NCBI RefSeq assembly: GCF_004193775.1
Contig: NC_041005.1
Coordinates: forward strand, 1,614,501-1,678,500
Source of the DNA: Glycine soja
Taxonomy: Eukaryota; Streptophyta; Magnoliopsida; Fabales; Fabaceae
Reading direction: 5' to 3'
Length of the DNA: 64,000 nt
The notes under the pieces are model-generated. The model was not told where the DNA came from. It saw nothing but the letters and a program-made list of their open reading frames with translations, and searched no databases. Shown here piece after piece: positions 1 to 13,432 of the stretch. Both the position numbers and the translations under genes were made by a program. The first letter of the stretch is position 1; each line of letters begins with the position of its first letter.

Positions 1-890
1 TAATATTATTTATTTTAAAATATACCTTAGTTTAAGTTTATACTTTTTTTTATTCTCCAGTTTAACTTTACATAATGCTAATAATGAAAATTATGTGAAA
101 ACATTAAGTTGACTCGATTTTTGTCACATATATTCCATGTCTATAACGGGTTGATTTTAGATTAAAATAAATGATATGGTCAATCAAAATGTTGCTACTC
201 CCCTTAGTTTTCAATATGATTGTCATGCTATTATTTAGTTGTGATATTCGATCATAAAAACCAAAAATATAAATAGAGGAAAAATAATAAGAACTAAGAT
301 TAATGATTTTTTGTTTTAGGAACTAAAAGTAAAATTTAAATAAATATTTGAGATGAAAATCATATTTAACTTTTATTGAAGCACAATGCCGAAAAGGAAG
401 CATTTGGAAACACAATGTTGCACTTACGCATTTTATCACAATTTCCAAATTGCAACAACATAAAAAAATAATGATAATTATAAAACTATAAAATTTACCT
501 TTGTTTCATTTGATTTAAAGTTTTAAACCCCGTAATTGATATACAAGTAAACATGGTACAATGAAAAAAACTATAGAAGTTATTCCTGCAGATATTATTC
601 CTCTTGTGGAAGCTGATGCCTTTGGACCTTGTTCCCTAGGCTTTAGCTTTCTTTTCTTTGCTTTTTAGTTTTTTTACTCGTAAAAAAAACCCGTAATTGA
701 TATACAAGTAAACTTGGTACAATAGTAAAAAAAAAAAACTATAGAAGTTTGTCAAATGTCTACTAGGAATGAACTTATACAATATATTGTTTCCTAATCA
801 AAAGCACGTTAAAGGTAGAGCTTGTACATATGAGGATCGGCTAAAGCACAATAAAAGCACCGTTGAAGGCTCTAACTAATTTATATTCGC
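1..890. other. AT-rich flank downstream of the MFS gene
   Basis: No gene is visible. This is the 3' flank of the minus-strand transporter gene whose stop codon lies at 891-893. It contains a direct repeat of about 55 bp (525-580 and 685-748) described separately. Everything else is low-complexity AT-rich sequence. Confidence 0.6.
525..748. repeat. Direct repeat pair flanking a 105-bp segment
   Basis: Two near-identical stretches, 525-580 and 685-748, share the core CCCGTAATTGATATACAAGT followed by a GGTACAAT motif, an A-tract and CTATAGAAGT. They enclose about 105 bp that is less AT-rich than its surroundings. The second copy has a longer A-tract. This could be a tandem duplication, or the remains of a small insertion between duplicated ends. 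Confidence 0.6.
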
Positions 891-3800
891 CTAATTCAAA
901 ATGGGAGGAGCCACTCTAAGCATCAAACTTTGAACAAAAGATATCATCTGTAAAACAAAATTCAACCATACAAACGGTCATATAAATATAAATATAAAAG
1001 GTCAATGAAAATAAAGTAAAATTTGGCTGAAATATACTTCAAATATAATAATATATAGAACAGTTTCTTTTTAGACAAAACAAATTAAAAAAAATGCTAA
1101 CTAGATTCTATTAATAAAAATCTACGAGATAACCTCGCATAGATGAGTTAAATCAAGAATTGTACTATCACATGTAATGTATAACTATAAAACTTTGAGG
1201 TTTATAATTCAATTTACGTATTAATATTGATATCTAAGGTCCAGTGTTGGACGTGGTTTGAAGATTACAAAATTAAACACCAAATGAATATTATGTATTA
1301 TCTTTCATGTGTTTTTGTATTATGTGAATGAATCATCCTTGTTTAACTTTGTACCATACTGGGCTAATTATTATCCACATATGTAATTAAATTTTGGAGT
1401 TGATAAGTAATAGTAGAGATTCATCAAGACAAGAGAAAACTAAAGAAATATTGACTTCGATATTAGGGGGGAGGGGAATAGAACATTTTCGTCCAAGTTA
1501 AGTTCTTACCGAAGCAAATCCAATGCACATTATACTGAATCCAGGAAAATCAAAAGGTGCCTTTTCAGAAAGGAATAGAGCTGGCAATTGAGAAGACGCA
1601 TTTGTTAATAAATTTTAATGATAATCTAAATATAAATCTAATAGAACATAATGGCATACTCTTACCTGTTAATGGAGAGAAAACCAAGGGAGAAACAATA
1701 TGTGCAATTGAACATATGCCTGAAATGCAACCTTGAGCCTTTCCCTAAAAAAAGATAAATGACGAGAAAAATTAAACAAATTTGAAGTTATCTACCAAGA
1801 GTATAAAAGAAAACTAAACAAATTAAGCGTTGCATTTTGCCTTCATTATAAATTGAATAAATTATACTCTTGTTTATCTCTTCAAATATGATTCACAAGT
1901 AAACTCCAAAAAGATAAACGAAATCATATGCATTTTTTAATTAAAGCAACAATCATGCATTTTATTTTTTAATACGACAATAATTAATAAAGGTAGCAAA
2001 ATTACACATTATTCTACCAGATGCCTTCACATCACACAATACAACACTGACTCATAGAAACCAACTTATTTAAACATGATATTTTTTTATCATTATTTTT
2101 GCAATTTAAAGTTAGGCTTTACTTATTACATAGACCAAAATTCATTTTTTTTACTGGACCAAAATTCAAATTTTTAGAAGTCATCTACAATTAAATACAA
2201 TTCCACTAACAAAGATAAAAAAAAATAATCTCAACAAGTTGGAATCATCCTGGAAGAACAAATTATTCTTTAAGAACCTATTTGCCAAATTTAATTATAA
2301 TATGCCAATATGTCTCTCATATATTTTTATAGCCAATTAGATATATAAGTTATAGCTTACACAAGTAACAAATAAGTGATATCTTTGGATATAAATAACT
2401 GGTAACTTCTTTTGATGTGCTATTACCTTATATCAGCATTTACTTTTATTAATTATACATCTTTTAGTTTATTAATCACATTTATAGACGTCATTAAAAC
2501 AAACAATTGACATATATTTTACAGTTTGTAAAAATTTCCATATTTATGTCAGTTTTTTTTTTCATATCGCGGCAATATTATTGCATTTCTAGAATATATT
2601 TATTTGCACTACAGAATAACAAAAATAAATATTAAACAAATATGCCTTTGATAACTATAGTGACTTTTTTTTATCTTAGAGTTTGTAGCATCACTAAATT
2701 ATTGCATATTGCTTCAAATTTATATATTTAACACCCATTAGAAAATTAATAAACATGAAAAATATAATAAAATATTTATCTTGTTCAAATTAAAATAATA
2801 TTGCTTTTAAATAAACATTGTTAAGTGTAACATTTTTGTCCTTTTATCCTAATCAAAATATTTTGTATATAAAATTTAGTTTCCTCATAATTTTTTTGAA
2901 GTTTTTAGTGAGAAGAAAACAATGAAATGGTGAAATAATCTTGTACATTGTATGAAAAATATTATTTGTATAATTAACGTTATACCTGCTCATGGGGACC
3001 AGCTTCTTTAGATACAATACTTCGTATCTGCAAAATGTAAAAATAAATTATTCAATATTGTGTTTTGAAAAAAAAAAACTTAATTTGAAGGGTGAAAATG
3101 AAAAGCAATCACCCGTTTAAAGAATTATATAGAAAGACAAAATAAGGAAGTAAACTCACACAAGGGTGTGAGAAAACATATAAAATTGAGAACATGGCGG
3201 AAGCATAAGGAACCTGTCAACATTCACACACCAAAAATTATACAACATAAAAAAAAGGGAACCATAGACAACGAAAGGATATGAGAAGATTATACAAGTG
3301 TGAAAAGTCTACCACTCTAGCTCAAGCTTTAACCTTATAATAATATTATATATTGAAAATAATTAATAGAAACAAACTTGTAATTATAAATAAAGTAGCA
3401 AATTAAAGGCATACCAAGGAGGACCATGCCATGCTGTAAAGGAACATCTGCATCCCATCAATTTAATAATTTAGAATTTCATAAAAGAGATATAGTTTTA
3501 TGATTTTATGAAAACACGTGCTTACATGTACACAATGGAAGAATAGGCCAACTGAGAGTAGTCTTGTCTCGCCCAAAATAGGAGCCAAAATAGGCATAAG
3601 AAGAAGCTATGACAATCATTGTTTAATATTTAGATTCATGATATATAAACTCAAAAGAAATTGAAGATATATAAAAGGATAAAAGGACAATCAATTTAAA
3701 TTAAAATATTACTTTGTAATTAATACCTGTGACACAGTCCCTGCAATCCCAGAAATGACCATCAAGTCAGCAAACTGATTCTTATCAAAGTGAAATTGAG

Positions 3801-6800
3801 CCTTTAAAAAATACTGCACCCACAAAAAATGTGTTACCAAAGACTTGTCAAAGAGAATAACATAATAAGTCTCAAAGGGACATAGATTATCCATGTTACA
3901 AAGATTAAAAAATGTAAGAAATTAAACATCAATAACGACTAATTAAAGATATTGAAAGCTTATAATAGAGTATGACTTCAAATAGCCAAGAGAAATATAA
4001 TGATAAAAGATATATAAATACAATGTTCTTGGATACTTGATGTTTTGGTTTGAACCTAAGAACCAAATTCAACCAATACACAATATGAGTAAGCATCAAT
4101 GTATGCTCAAGTAATGATGTAAGAAACTGCACAAGCCTTTACCAACATTGAAACTTAAAAATAAAAAATAAAACAATATATAGTATACGTGATATGTAAA
4201 CTATAAAAATTGGGACTTGAACAGGATACAAAAAAAATATATGAAGAGATTTAAAAAAAAAAAAAAGGCATACCAACAATGATCCATGAAGGCCAACATC
4301 TGCAAGGCTATTGAAGAAAGCAACAATTGCTGCTTGATTAATGGTCAAGCTGAAAATTTGAGTATACATCATAGATGTAAAATTATGAAACAAAATAAAA
4401 AATAATTGTCTGATTAGAGAATAAGAAAGAAAATTGAAGCACCTGCTATTGAGGAAAGAAGTTAGGTCCTTTATGGAGCGCAATGCTTTCAAAAGATGCT
4501 TCTTACTTTCCAAGTTTCCATTGACCTTAGATATTATGGGATTTCCTTGTGATATGATTGGGGTATAAAGGTGCTTGTCATCAATGACTGAATCTCGAAG
4601 GAAAAATTGCATGTATAGTGCTCCAATCACCGCGATAAGTGTAGAAACCTTATTCAAGGAAAGATGTGTAAGCATTGCAATTTAGGGAAAGAAGATTGAG
4701 ATTTGGATGCATTGCAATTAGATAGAGGAAAAGGGAGTAAGCATAAATCAAAATACTTGAAAAGTTAGGGCTGATGATAAAAATCGAGCAGATAAGGTGG
4801 CACACACAAATGCGGCAGACCCAATTCCTGAAAGAATTCCAAATACAGTGCTTCGTCCACTTTCTGGAACGTTATCTGCCTGGAATCAAAAACACATTTC
4901 AGAGCAAATAAACAAACTCTATATAGTTAATAGAATTTTAAATTAATTACTTATTTCATAATATTACAGTATTTAATATTAGTAAAATTTTATGCAGAAA
5001 CCCATTGAATACAAAATGAGACTTGTTAAATAATGAAAAAAAAACTTTATTTTTAATGAGTCTTGCCTGAATTTTATCAATTAAAAAGTTCTATTTAAAC
5101 ATATATACTCATGAAGTTATGAAAAAATATTAACAAGATGCTTTTAATGTAAAATTTTATGGTTTGAATTATGCTTTGATCGTCTTGACCTGCTCCAACA
5201 TCTTATATTTTTAAAAAGTTTAATTTTTTTGAACAAATATATTTTAATAATACTTTTTAGTAGATATTTTTTTATAATATAATATGATACTCATTTATTT
5301 TGTAATATGTATTGTAAATATACCTTAATTCAAGTATTTTACTTTTTATTCTATGATTTAACTATACACAATATTTTGACAATAAATAGGATTGGCCCGA
5401 CATAATCCTTAATTTACTGAGTCTTAATTAGGTTAGGTTCAGATTCAAGCAAATGACTTTAACAAAATTTTGAGTCCAATAATAATAAAGATAAACCCAT
5501 CTTTTATCATATTTGAGTTGGACCCTACTCGCATTTCAAATGAATTAGAACATCAAATCCGAGTTTCGCATAATGAAAGAAAAACAACCATTAGATAAAC
5601 CAATTTCACAACCGATCATGCATTCTGAGAAAGAAAATGAAAAATGACCAAAAACTTGACGACAATTATCATTTAGACAAATGTAATAGAGTTGGATATG
5701 TTTTTGTATTCCTACCAAGTGGGTAAATATTTAACTTTAGTCCTAAAATAAATTACTTTCTTTTACTCTCTTGTCAATTGAAATGTATCATATATGATTT
5801 TTATTTGTATAAATGGGAAATCAAAATAAGACAATTTTTTATGAATGACAATAAACACATTTAATAAATTTTCATAAATGAGAGAAAAATATTTATTTTT
5901 TAGGCATTAAAAATAAATATTACTTTATTTAACGAACGATAAATATATTTAACCACCCATTTTTTTTGGTACCTTATATTTAACCCAATTTAATATAGTT
6001 ACATATATAAACTAGTATAACTACACTTACTTTTAGCAGTAAAAAAAAAAAAAAAAACTGCACTTATTCTTACGTTATTTTCATCTGAGGGTGATAGTGA
6101 AGACTTACCACGTAAGCTAGGGCGAGGCAAGGAACGCTTCCTTCGCAAACCATTGAAATGAGTATCTTAAACACATAGTAGACGTAGAAGAATTTTTTCG
6201 TCCTGCTGTAAGCTAATATGCCTGTGATACAGCCAGCGGTCCATTATTAAAGATAAAATTGACAATTTAATGGCACCAGTTCATCATGTCATGTGTTTTT
6301 TAAATCTAGACAATTGGTATTTTCTGTAGAAGTCAATTTATTTTTAATTAAAAAAATTCACAACACAGTAAAATTACTTTAAGACTACATTTAAAAGGAA
6401 TCAAGTATATATCACTTGAATTACTTATCTGTTGATTGTCATGAGTTTATGCAGAACAATTTGATTTTAATTAATCGACAATTATTTTTTTATCATTTGT
6501 ATAATATGTAAAAAAATCTTGTATTATTATTATTATTATTATGATTATTATTATTTAATTTTGTAATATTAAATTTCAAAATAACTATAACTTTTATATG
6601 TTGAAGTTATAAATTTAACTCTTTCTATAATGTATTAACACATAATAACTAAATAATAATATAATAATAAAAAAAACTCCTTGCTAACAATAGATTGAAT
6701 TTTAACAATTACATGCTGTATTTAAAAGAGGTATATTTTTTTTTTTGAAAAAAAAGGGTGAATCAATCAAACAAATGGAAGAAATTGAACGCAAACGTAC

Positions 6801-9454
6801 CTACGGGAATGATTGTGAGGATCATAGGGAGTGTGAGGATGGCCTTCCTCCCATACTTATCCGAAAGATTTCCCAATAGTGGCATCATCACAAGCGTGCC
6901 CAGCCCTATCATCTGCATAAATGACACGTTTTTTTACCCACACAGACATGGATACAAATTACTGCACATTGTCATTGCAATTAACTCCAAAAAAATTTGT
7001 CGTCATTGATATTATTAATAGGTTATGAGAACTAAAAGGGGGTAATTTGTAATGAAAAGAGTGAGAGATAAACTTAGAGCATTTGCCCAGCCGTTATTTC
7101 TAACAAAAATCTAGAGAGCTTACGAATTGCATTAGATTCATATATAATACGCTGGATAAAATGTGATTGTGAGTCATAATGGTGAATTATCGTAGATTTT
7201 TTTTCCGAAGGCGATGAATCATCGTAGATGTCAAAATTGTTTTTTCTTGTAATTTCTTTATTTGTAAGAATAAAAAATATGAATAATTTTTTTTATAATA
7301 ATTTACGCATCTAAACTTAAATCTCTATGATTGTTTTTTCTGGTGATTAATAATAGATATTATATTATTACATTTTATTTTTATTTTCAAGTGTGGACCA
7401 GACTGAGTGATGGAGGGTAGCAATTTTTTAATATATATTTAATGTACATCTAAATTTAGATGATAAATTTTATAATAATTAAATATATGTAAATTTATTA
7501 GATAAATTCACATGGCATTATAAGGATTATTATCAATCCGCAGTGAGTTGATATGGATTATGGACCATAAATTTGCCATAAATAATTTTGGAAAAATAAA
7601 AAAAGTGTTTAATACGCAAACAATTTGGGTGGAGCGCAAAGCAATTGCCGTCACCTTTTCCATTTGGCCCAATAAAAATCAGTTGGAGACTCGTCCGAAG
7701 TTAAAACTTAAAACGGGCCATAGAAGGTGACAAATAGTCCCAAGATGGACATAAAAGTGTTGTTGATCAAAATAAAAATAAAAAAACTCATTAGTCCACA
7801 TACGACGAGATAATAGAAAAGGTAAGCAAAACCACGACAACTCGAGGAAAAAGCGTCCAGCGTCCTGCGTCCCAATGTAAACTTGCAACAAGTTAAGGAA
7901 AATGGGAGCCTATAAAGACTCGCGAAATCACAGGGAAATTTCTTTCTCTGAGTGGGATCAGGCTTATCGAAACAGACGATAGGGACGCTATCTTGATGGG
8001 GTTTTCAATTTTGTGGTTGTTTGTCTATAAAACAATCATCATTTATTGGTAATCAACCGAGGGGTCATTAAGTGATCACTGATCAACAAATTCAATTTGT
8101 GTTTAATTAGAAAATTATCCTAAACAATCTAAATAACAACTTTTAAAATCTTATCTGATCCAAATAAATCAGATGTTTAATGGAATTTAATTATTTTTTT
8201 AATGTAAATTTAATTAATGTATTTTTTTTTTGTAAGAAAGGCTGGTAAATAGTGACGGGCTTAAATAATTCTGTATAAATTGTTAAATCTTAGCTTTATT
8301 ACAAAAATTAATATTATTTATGTATCAAAGTTTTACAACAAGTTGTACATAAAGGAGAGATAAAAAACTGTGTAATTAGATAGGTGATGCAACGAAATAC
8401 ATATTGAGCTTTTCATCCACATTTTTTTAATATTGAATCAAATAAATAAAAAATTGTTCTTGTTAATTTAATAACCAAATAACCTTACTTTTTCTTAGGT
8501 CAATATACATAAAATAAATGTGAAATAAACATCACAAACTCGCTATATGCCTACTTTATCAAAATTTAAGAGGATATGAACTCATGAAAGACAAATTATA
8601 AACAAAAAATTATAATATTCATAAAAGACTACATCTCATCCTGTTTTATTATCCAATATTAAATAAAATTAATTTATTTAAATCTCATTTGTCATGTAAC
8701 TCATGAGGGATGAATGCCTGGATGTGCACCGTGCGCAGGTAACACAATACCCACAGATTCTTAATTTCGCCAAAAGAATAAAATTTACATATACATAGAA
8801 AGATGCCTATGAAAATAAAATGTATACCATTTACTATTTTTTTTGTTAAATACTGAGGTAAATGAGTTTCATTTAGTTCCATAGCAGTTCTTACTTGTAC
8901 CGTACGTATGTTTTGTGTTGCTTATTACTGAAAAGCTGTTATTGAGCAAGAGTAGTTTAGATTCTCCTAAAAAAGGTAGTTATATATCAAAAGGTTAATT
9001 AAAGTATCTAATTAAGAACAACTGACTTAACTCAATTTCCAGTCGCTCTAATACTTACACAAACACACACTATATCACTTTAAGGAATGAAAACATCAAA
9101 TAAAAGAAAAAGCACTTGTATACTTTAATTTAACTATATCGCTAGTTGAAGTGCGAACTCTAACAAACACCGAACATAGACACACATATATAATCACTGA
9201 TTAAGGACGAAAACATCAGATAGAAATAACAGAATGAGTGAAGAAGGTCATGTTTTTTACTTGGAATATATTGGTTGAGTTAAACTCACCGCTTGTTGAA
9301 AACCAGTGATGTAGATGGCAAGTGAGCATTCATCTTGTCCGGGACAAAGAGCAGCCATTGTGACATCGGTGATGGCTGGTACCACCATGAACATGGAGAA
9401 GTTATGAAGAAACACTGTCATGAAGAGATGACTCAACCCATACAATTTGTCCAT
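891..9454 (-). CDS. MFS transporter, tetracycline-transporter-like (HIAT1-like) family
   Basis: Predicted 430-aa multi-pass membrane transporter; the substrate is not known. Coding exons (minus): 9454-9290, 6912-6801, 6221-6109, 4879-4757, 4648-4443, 4349-4274, 3813-3727, 3606-3526, 3447-3415, 3213-3160, 3027-2986, 1738-1666, 1580-1510 and 947-891. All have GT-AG borders, phases close, and the total is 1293 nt. The start is the ATG at 9454; the open frame runs further 5' only from a TTG. Residues 69-78 (GNLSDKYGRK) are the MFS loop 2-3 signature. The N-terminus has the MVVPAITDVT stretch, and later exons carry a KEAGPHEQ segment and then AQGCISG, which I recognise from Arabidopsis At2g16970-At2g16990 proteins. 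A hydrophilic loop (exon 5) separates the two helix bundles. Intron 1 is 2.4 kb and contains a promoter-like island. No frame damage is visible, so the gene is probably functional. Confidence 0.88.
6522..6556. repeat. ATT trinucleotide microsatellite in MFS intron 2
   Basis: A run of ATT/TTA trinucleotides with one interruption (ATG), within the AT-rich intron between transporter exons 2 and 3. It is a likely length-polymorphic marker with no coding role. Confidence 0.85.
7600..8060. other. Promoter-like higher-GC island inside MFS intron 1
   Basis: This roughly 450-bp stretch is clearly less AT-rich than the rest of the intron. It contains TTTGGCCCAATAA near 7662, an ACGGGCCATAG motif, a TATAAAG box at 7911-7917 and, about 80 bp further on the plus strand, an ATG at 7996 that opens only a short ORF. 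The arrangement resembles an inserted or orphan promoter with a leader, on the strand opposite to the transporter. I do not recognise a coding product. It may be a captured gene fragment, an antisense RNA promoter, or chance. Confidence 0.35.
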
Positions 9455-9616
9455 GGTATTCTCCCTAGCTATGGCTCTCTCAGTTTCTCTTTGAAATGAC
9501 AAAAGAACTAACCAGCTAGCTAGAATTCTTGGTAATCTTAAGTAACAGTCTTACAGGGAAAGCTACCTCTCTACTTAGCCACAGTGCCACAAATTAAGGT
9601 TCACTTAGAAGCACCC

Positions 9617-9633
9617 TATATATATATATATAT
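9617..9633 (-). promoter_or_regulatory. TA run, possible TATA region of the MFS gene
   Basis: A TATATATATATATATAT run lies about 165 bp upstream of the transporter ATG at 9454, a plausible distance for a TATA element with a leader of about 130 nt. It could equally be a microsatellite. Confidence 0.35.
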
Positions 9634-12600
9634 GAGTAGGACCTCAAAGCTAATCACACGACAAGAGCAAGCGTAGCGTACTTTTTGCGATTGCTTTACG
9701 TGGTAGCGCACAATTGTGCATGTGATCAATCAAACAGTCGCAGTAAGTAAAAAAGGATGGAAATACTTCACTACTGCTTTTGCTCTTGTGGAGCAATATG
9801 GTGAGCTTTCAACTAAACCAAATAAATGACGGTGAAATAAAGATTTTTTAGTCACGTATGTGAAGAGCTATTGATTATTGATATTTTTTTTCCAAGTATT
9901 TCGTTAATCATCTAACTATTGAACGGGATGCGTGGCGTCAAAGATAATACAAATAACCAGGATCAACTTACGCCTTGAAGCGTGCAAGTTTATGTTTACC
10001 TTTTTTTCTACACGCAAATAAAGCATCGTCCAGGTGGGCCAAAATCATCTCGTGATCACTGATTAAATTCACGGTTGATTTAATTTATGATTAAGTATCT
10101 TAATTGTATCTAACTAGACATAAAGCTCGTCTAAGTTATGCGATTAAACTTTCAATTCGTGAAGTTTTTTTTTTTCCAGAGACGTTAAGTTTTTATTAAG
10201 AGTCGATGGCTATAAAAAATTTTAAAAAAAATTACAATAACCTCTATATATATGTGTGTGAGAGAGACTCAATCACTTAATTGTGTGTGATGAAAATATT
10301 TTTTTTTAAAATATTATAGGATCTACTTTGTACTATTTTTTACTTATTTTTACTATCCTCTTAATATCTATTCTTATTTCTTTTTATTTCTCTTTTGACT
10401 AAATACTTTTAATTTTTTTTTTTTTTTTATTTTTAATATATATTTTTTCTTTTCATCTATCTTATTTATCTCTTTTATACCAAATAGACAGGGTCGATGA
10501 TCTTGTATGAAGGTGCAGTGACATAAGGCTCAAAGTTAAAAGGGTTCAATTTTTTTAAAAATTACATGGTTGTATAATATTTTTCTATTTTATTTTTGCA
10601 AATAGACTAAAATTATTGTTTTATTTCATGCCTCTTTTATTGTTCAAATTAAAATGTAACATGATTAAAAAATATTATCTTATTGGTTAGTATTTTCTTA
10701 GTTTAATGTTTCACACATAATGGATCTATGATAATAGACCTAAAATATTTGATTTTGTTTAACAACATAAGAAATACAAACAAAAACTCAATAAATTATA
10801 AAAGAAATAAAATAAAATGATAATATATCAGGGAAAAAATATGTAAGTTTTAATATCAAACAATATTTTATTGATGATAGACTACAAGAACATTTTATTG
10901 GAGAGATAAAATATAAAAAACAAATTAAATTATAATATTTTAAAATATATAAATAAAATAAAATTATAAAAAAATGTGTTAACCGGGTTTATCCAAATCC
11001 AATAAAATCCAACCGTGGTGATGGGGATGTCTTTCATAGATAGCAGGAAAGAAAATAAACATTCCAAAATTCTAAAAAATTGAAAGCTTTTACAAACTCT
11101 TTCTCAGTCCTCTGATGTGTCTATTAGATTATTATGAGAAGATCGACTATATATATGCATGCTCGGGGCTTGTGATGAAATCACTTACAAAAGAAAAAAC
11201 AAACTTAAACAGAAAAAATTAGGACATGGTCGAAGGAGAAGGAAGAATAAATTAAGGAAGGGTTAGAGGAAGAGGAAGACATAACAAAAAAAGATGAATC
11301 GCGAAACTGTTTGAAGAGAAAGACATGCTCGTTTATATAAAGAAAGAGGAAAGCAATCTGCAGTTTGGGACTGTTGCATTGCCTGTATTAAAATTTATTG
11401 TGGGGAATATCAATAGTCTTCTTGAAAGAATAAAGGAAAGGTTTAATTTTGGAAATTAATATTTCAATTAAGATTTTCATTAATTGCCAAACATATCTAT
11501 AAATTTTATTTTTTTATACAATAAGAAATGATATGCAAATTAACTAAAAAGGAGACAAAAAATGTGAGAAATTTAAAATGTCAAAAATGCCTAAACATAT
11601 CTACTTTATATATATACTAGTTTTTTTTTACCCGGACTATGCACTAAATAAACAAAAAATTTGAGTATTTTTATTTAAATTTTATTTTTTATTTAACTAT
11701 AAAATGAACATAGACACCCTTTAAATAATATGAAAATGTTTATTTGTTTTTTTAGCTATAATTAAATGTCTAAATTTATATATCTGAAAGTAAAATCTCC
11801 TCGAGTAATAAATAAAAAGATTTGTATGTGTGTAAAGATACTTATGTCTTTATTTTATATGTATAATAATAACATTGATTGTTTTTTTAACCTTTTAAAT
11901 AAACTATCTTCGCTAAATTAGGGTATTAGATTTGCAATGCAAAGCACTCCTTGCAATTTGTAAAGCCTAATCTATTTTTTTTATTTTAAAAATCTTTTAT
12001 GTAAAGCTTCATCTAATAAAACTTTATAAGCTAATAAAATAATTTATAAATTAATAAAAATGACTAGACAAATACAACTCACGTGAAGAGAATATATATA
12101 TATCGAGTTTTTTGTATTGTGAAGTTGTTATAAAAATCTAAAGTGACTCAAAGGATGGTTGATTCTTTCAACATTGTAATGGTATCGGATTGTCTAATTA
12201 TAGCAAGAACTAATATGTTTTAGCAAAGTTAATTTTTTTTTCGTGGACTAGTTCTTCATGAATCAAAATCTCTTCAGGATACGTTTTTTTAAAAGCTCCT
12301 ATTTCCTATGCTTGGGGCGGAACTGATATTAAAATTGAGAACTAAAATTCACCAAATTTTATAATTTTTGATAAATTTTGATGTGCTAATAAAATGTTTT
12401 GCTAGCATTTCTTTTTAGTCAATTAAAAAGACAAGTTAGTATGTTATTTAACAGAATTGAATGGAACTAACGAAAATAATCATTTTTTTTTATCAGAAAG
12501 AAATAATCAATTTATTAAAAGATGAAGAATTAAAGAGGACCCCCCACCCCCGAAAAAAGTCAAAGACCAAACTGAAAAATGAAATAAAACAATAGTTCAA

Positions 12601-12900
12601 ATTATTAATTTTGCCTTGAAATTAATTTAAGTTGTAACAGATGCTAAATAAATGCCTAAAAGATATACAATATTAACAAATATTTAATATTATTTTCAAA
12701 TAACAAACAAATTGTTTGTTGATTCTAGTGAACTTGGGCTCAAAAAGACTTATTAAAAATGACTCGTTAGATTTTTGGGTAAAAATTAATCATTTAACAT
12801 GTAAATATTTTGTATTAATATTAAGATTAAAAAAATATTTTAAAATTTTCAGTAAACTTTAATAAATAGTAACTCATTATCAAATGACCTTACAACATAC
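9634..12900. other. Intergenic AT-rich stretch, no gene seen
   Basis: This is the space between the divergently oriented transporter and SMT2 genes. A moderately GC-richer promoter-side patch lies near 9640-10100. The rest is poly-A/T tracts, a purine-rich stretch near 11215-11290 and a CCCCCACCCCC tract near 12541. No convincing ORF, RNA gene or transposon ends were found. Confidence 0.5.
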
Positions 12901-12954
12901 ATTAAATCATTTTGATATTATTTTGTGATGGCTTTTGTTGTCTTGTGTGTTTAT

Positions 12955-13115
12955 TTGCAGTGTTTAATAGAAACAACTGAAGCAGGATTCACGCGCGAAG
13001 CACGTGATCTGGAAGCAGGAGCCATCGATCCACATTCCGCAACACATAACATAGAAACCAATGCCAACTACCAACAGTTTACACAAGTGGAACACTTGTG
13101 CGTGTCTAATAAAGT
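12955..13115 (+). pseudogene. Exon-like fragment of unknown origin
   Basis: A TTTATTTGCAG acceptor-like sequence ends at 12960. It is followed by about 150 bp of balanced composition, open on the plus strand and reading through FTREARDLEAGAIDPHS. The surroundings are strongly AT-rich, so the patch looks like a displaced exon or gene scrap. I do not recognise the family. No matching upstream exon or downstream donor is convincing. Confidence 0.25.
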
Positions 13116-13432
13116 AGTTTTTAAATTTGTTTTTTGAGTATAAAATAAATAAGATTAAGTGAAAAATATTTATTTTATATATTCTCACGATTTAGACAAA
13201 AATTAATTATTATTTTCAATGAAAATAATTTTATGCTAATAATATGATAAAAAAAATCAAATAAAACAAGGAGTCGGGACCAATGGTTTTTCCACTTAAT
13301 TATTAATAACAACAACTTAACCCAGCCCACACACTCACTAGCCCAGTCCCCAAAGTAAGTAAATCCACAATCACAAACAAAACACTCTATTACTTTTTCT
13401 TTCCTCACTTCCCTTGTTCTCACAAAGTCACA

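Noticed and set aside
3929..4675. Minus ORFs of 67 and 178 codons as separate genes
   Set aside because: They are transporter exons 5 and 6 read through introns, or intron sequence.
9455..9502. Sixteen-residue N-terminal extension of the MFS protein
   Set aside because: It starts at TTG, and the first in-frame ATG (9454) gives the conserved start.
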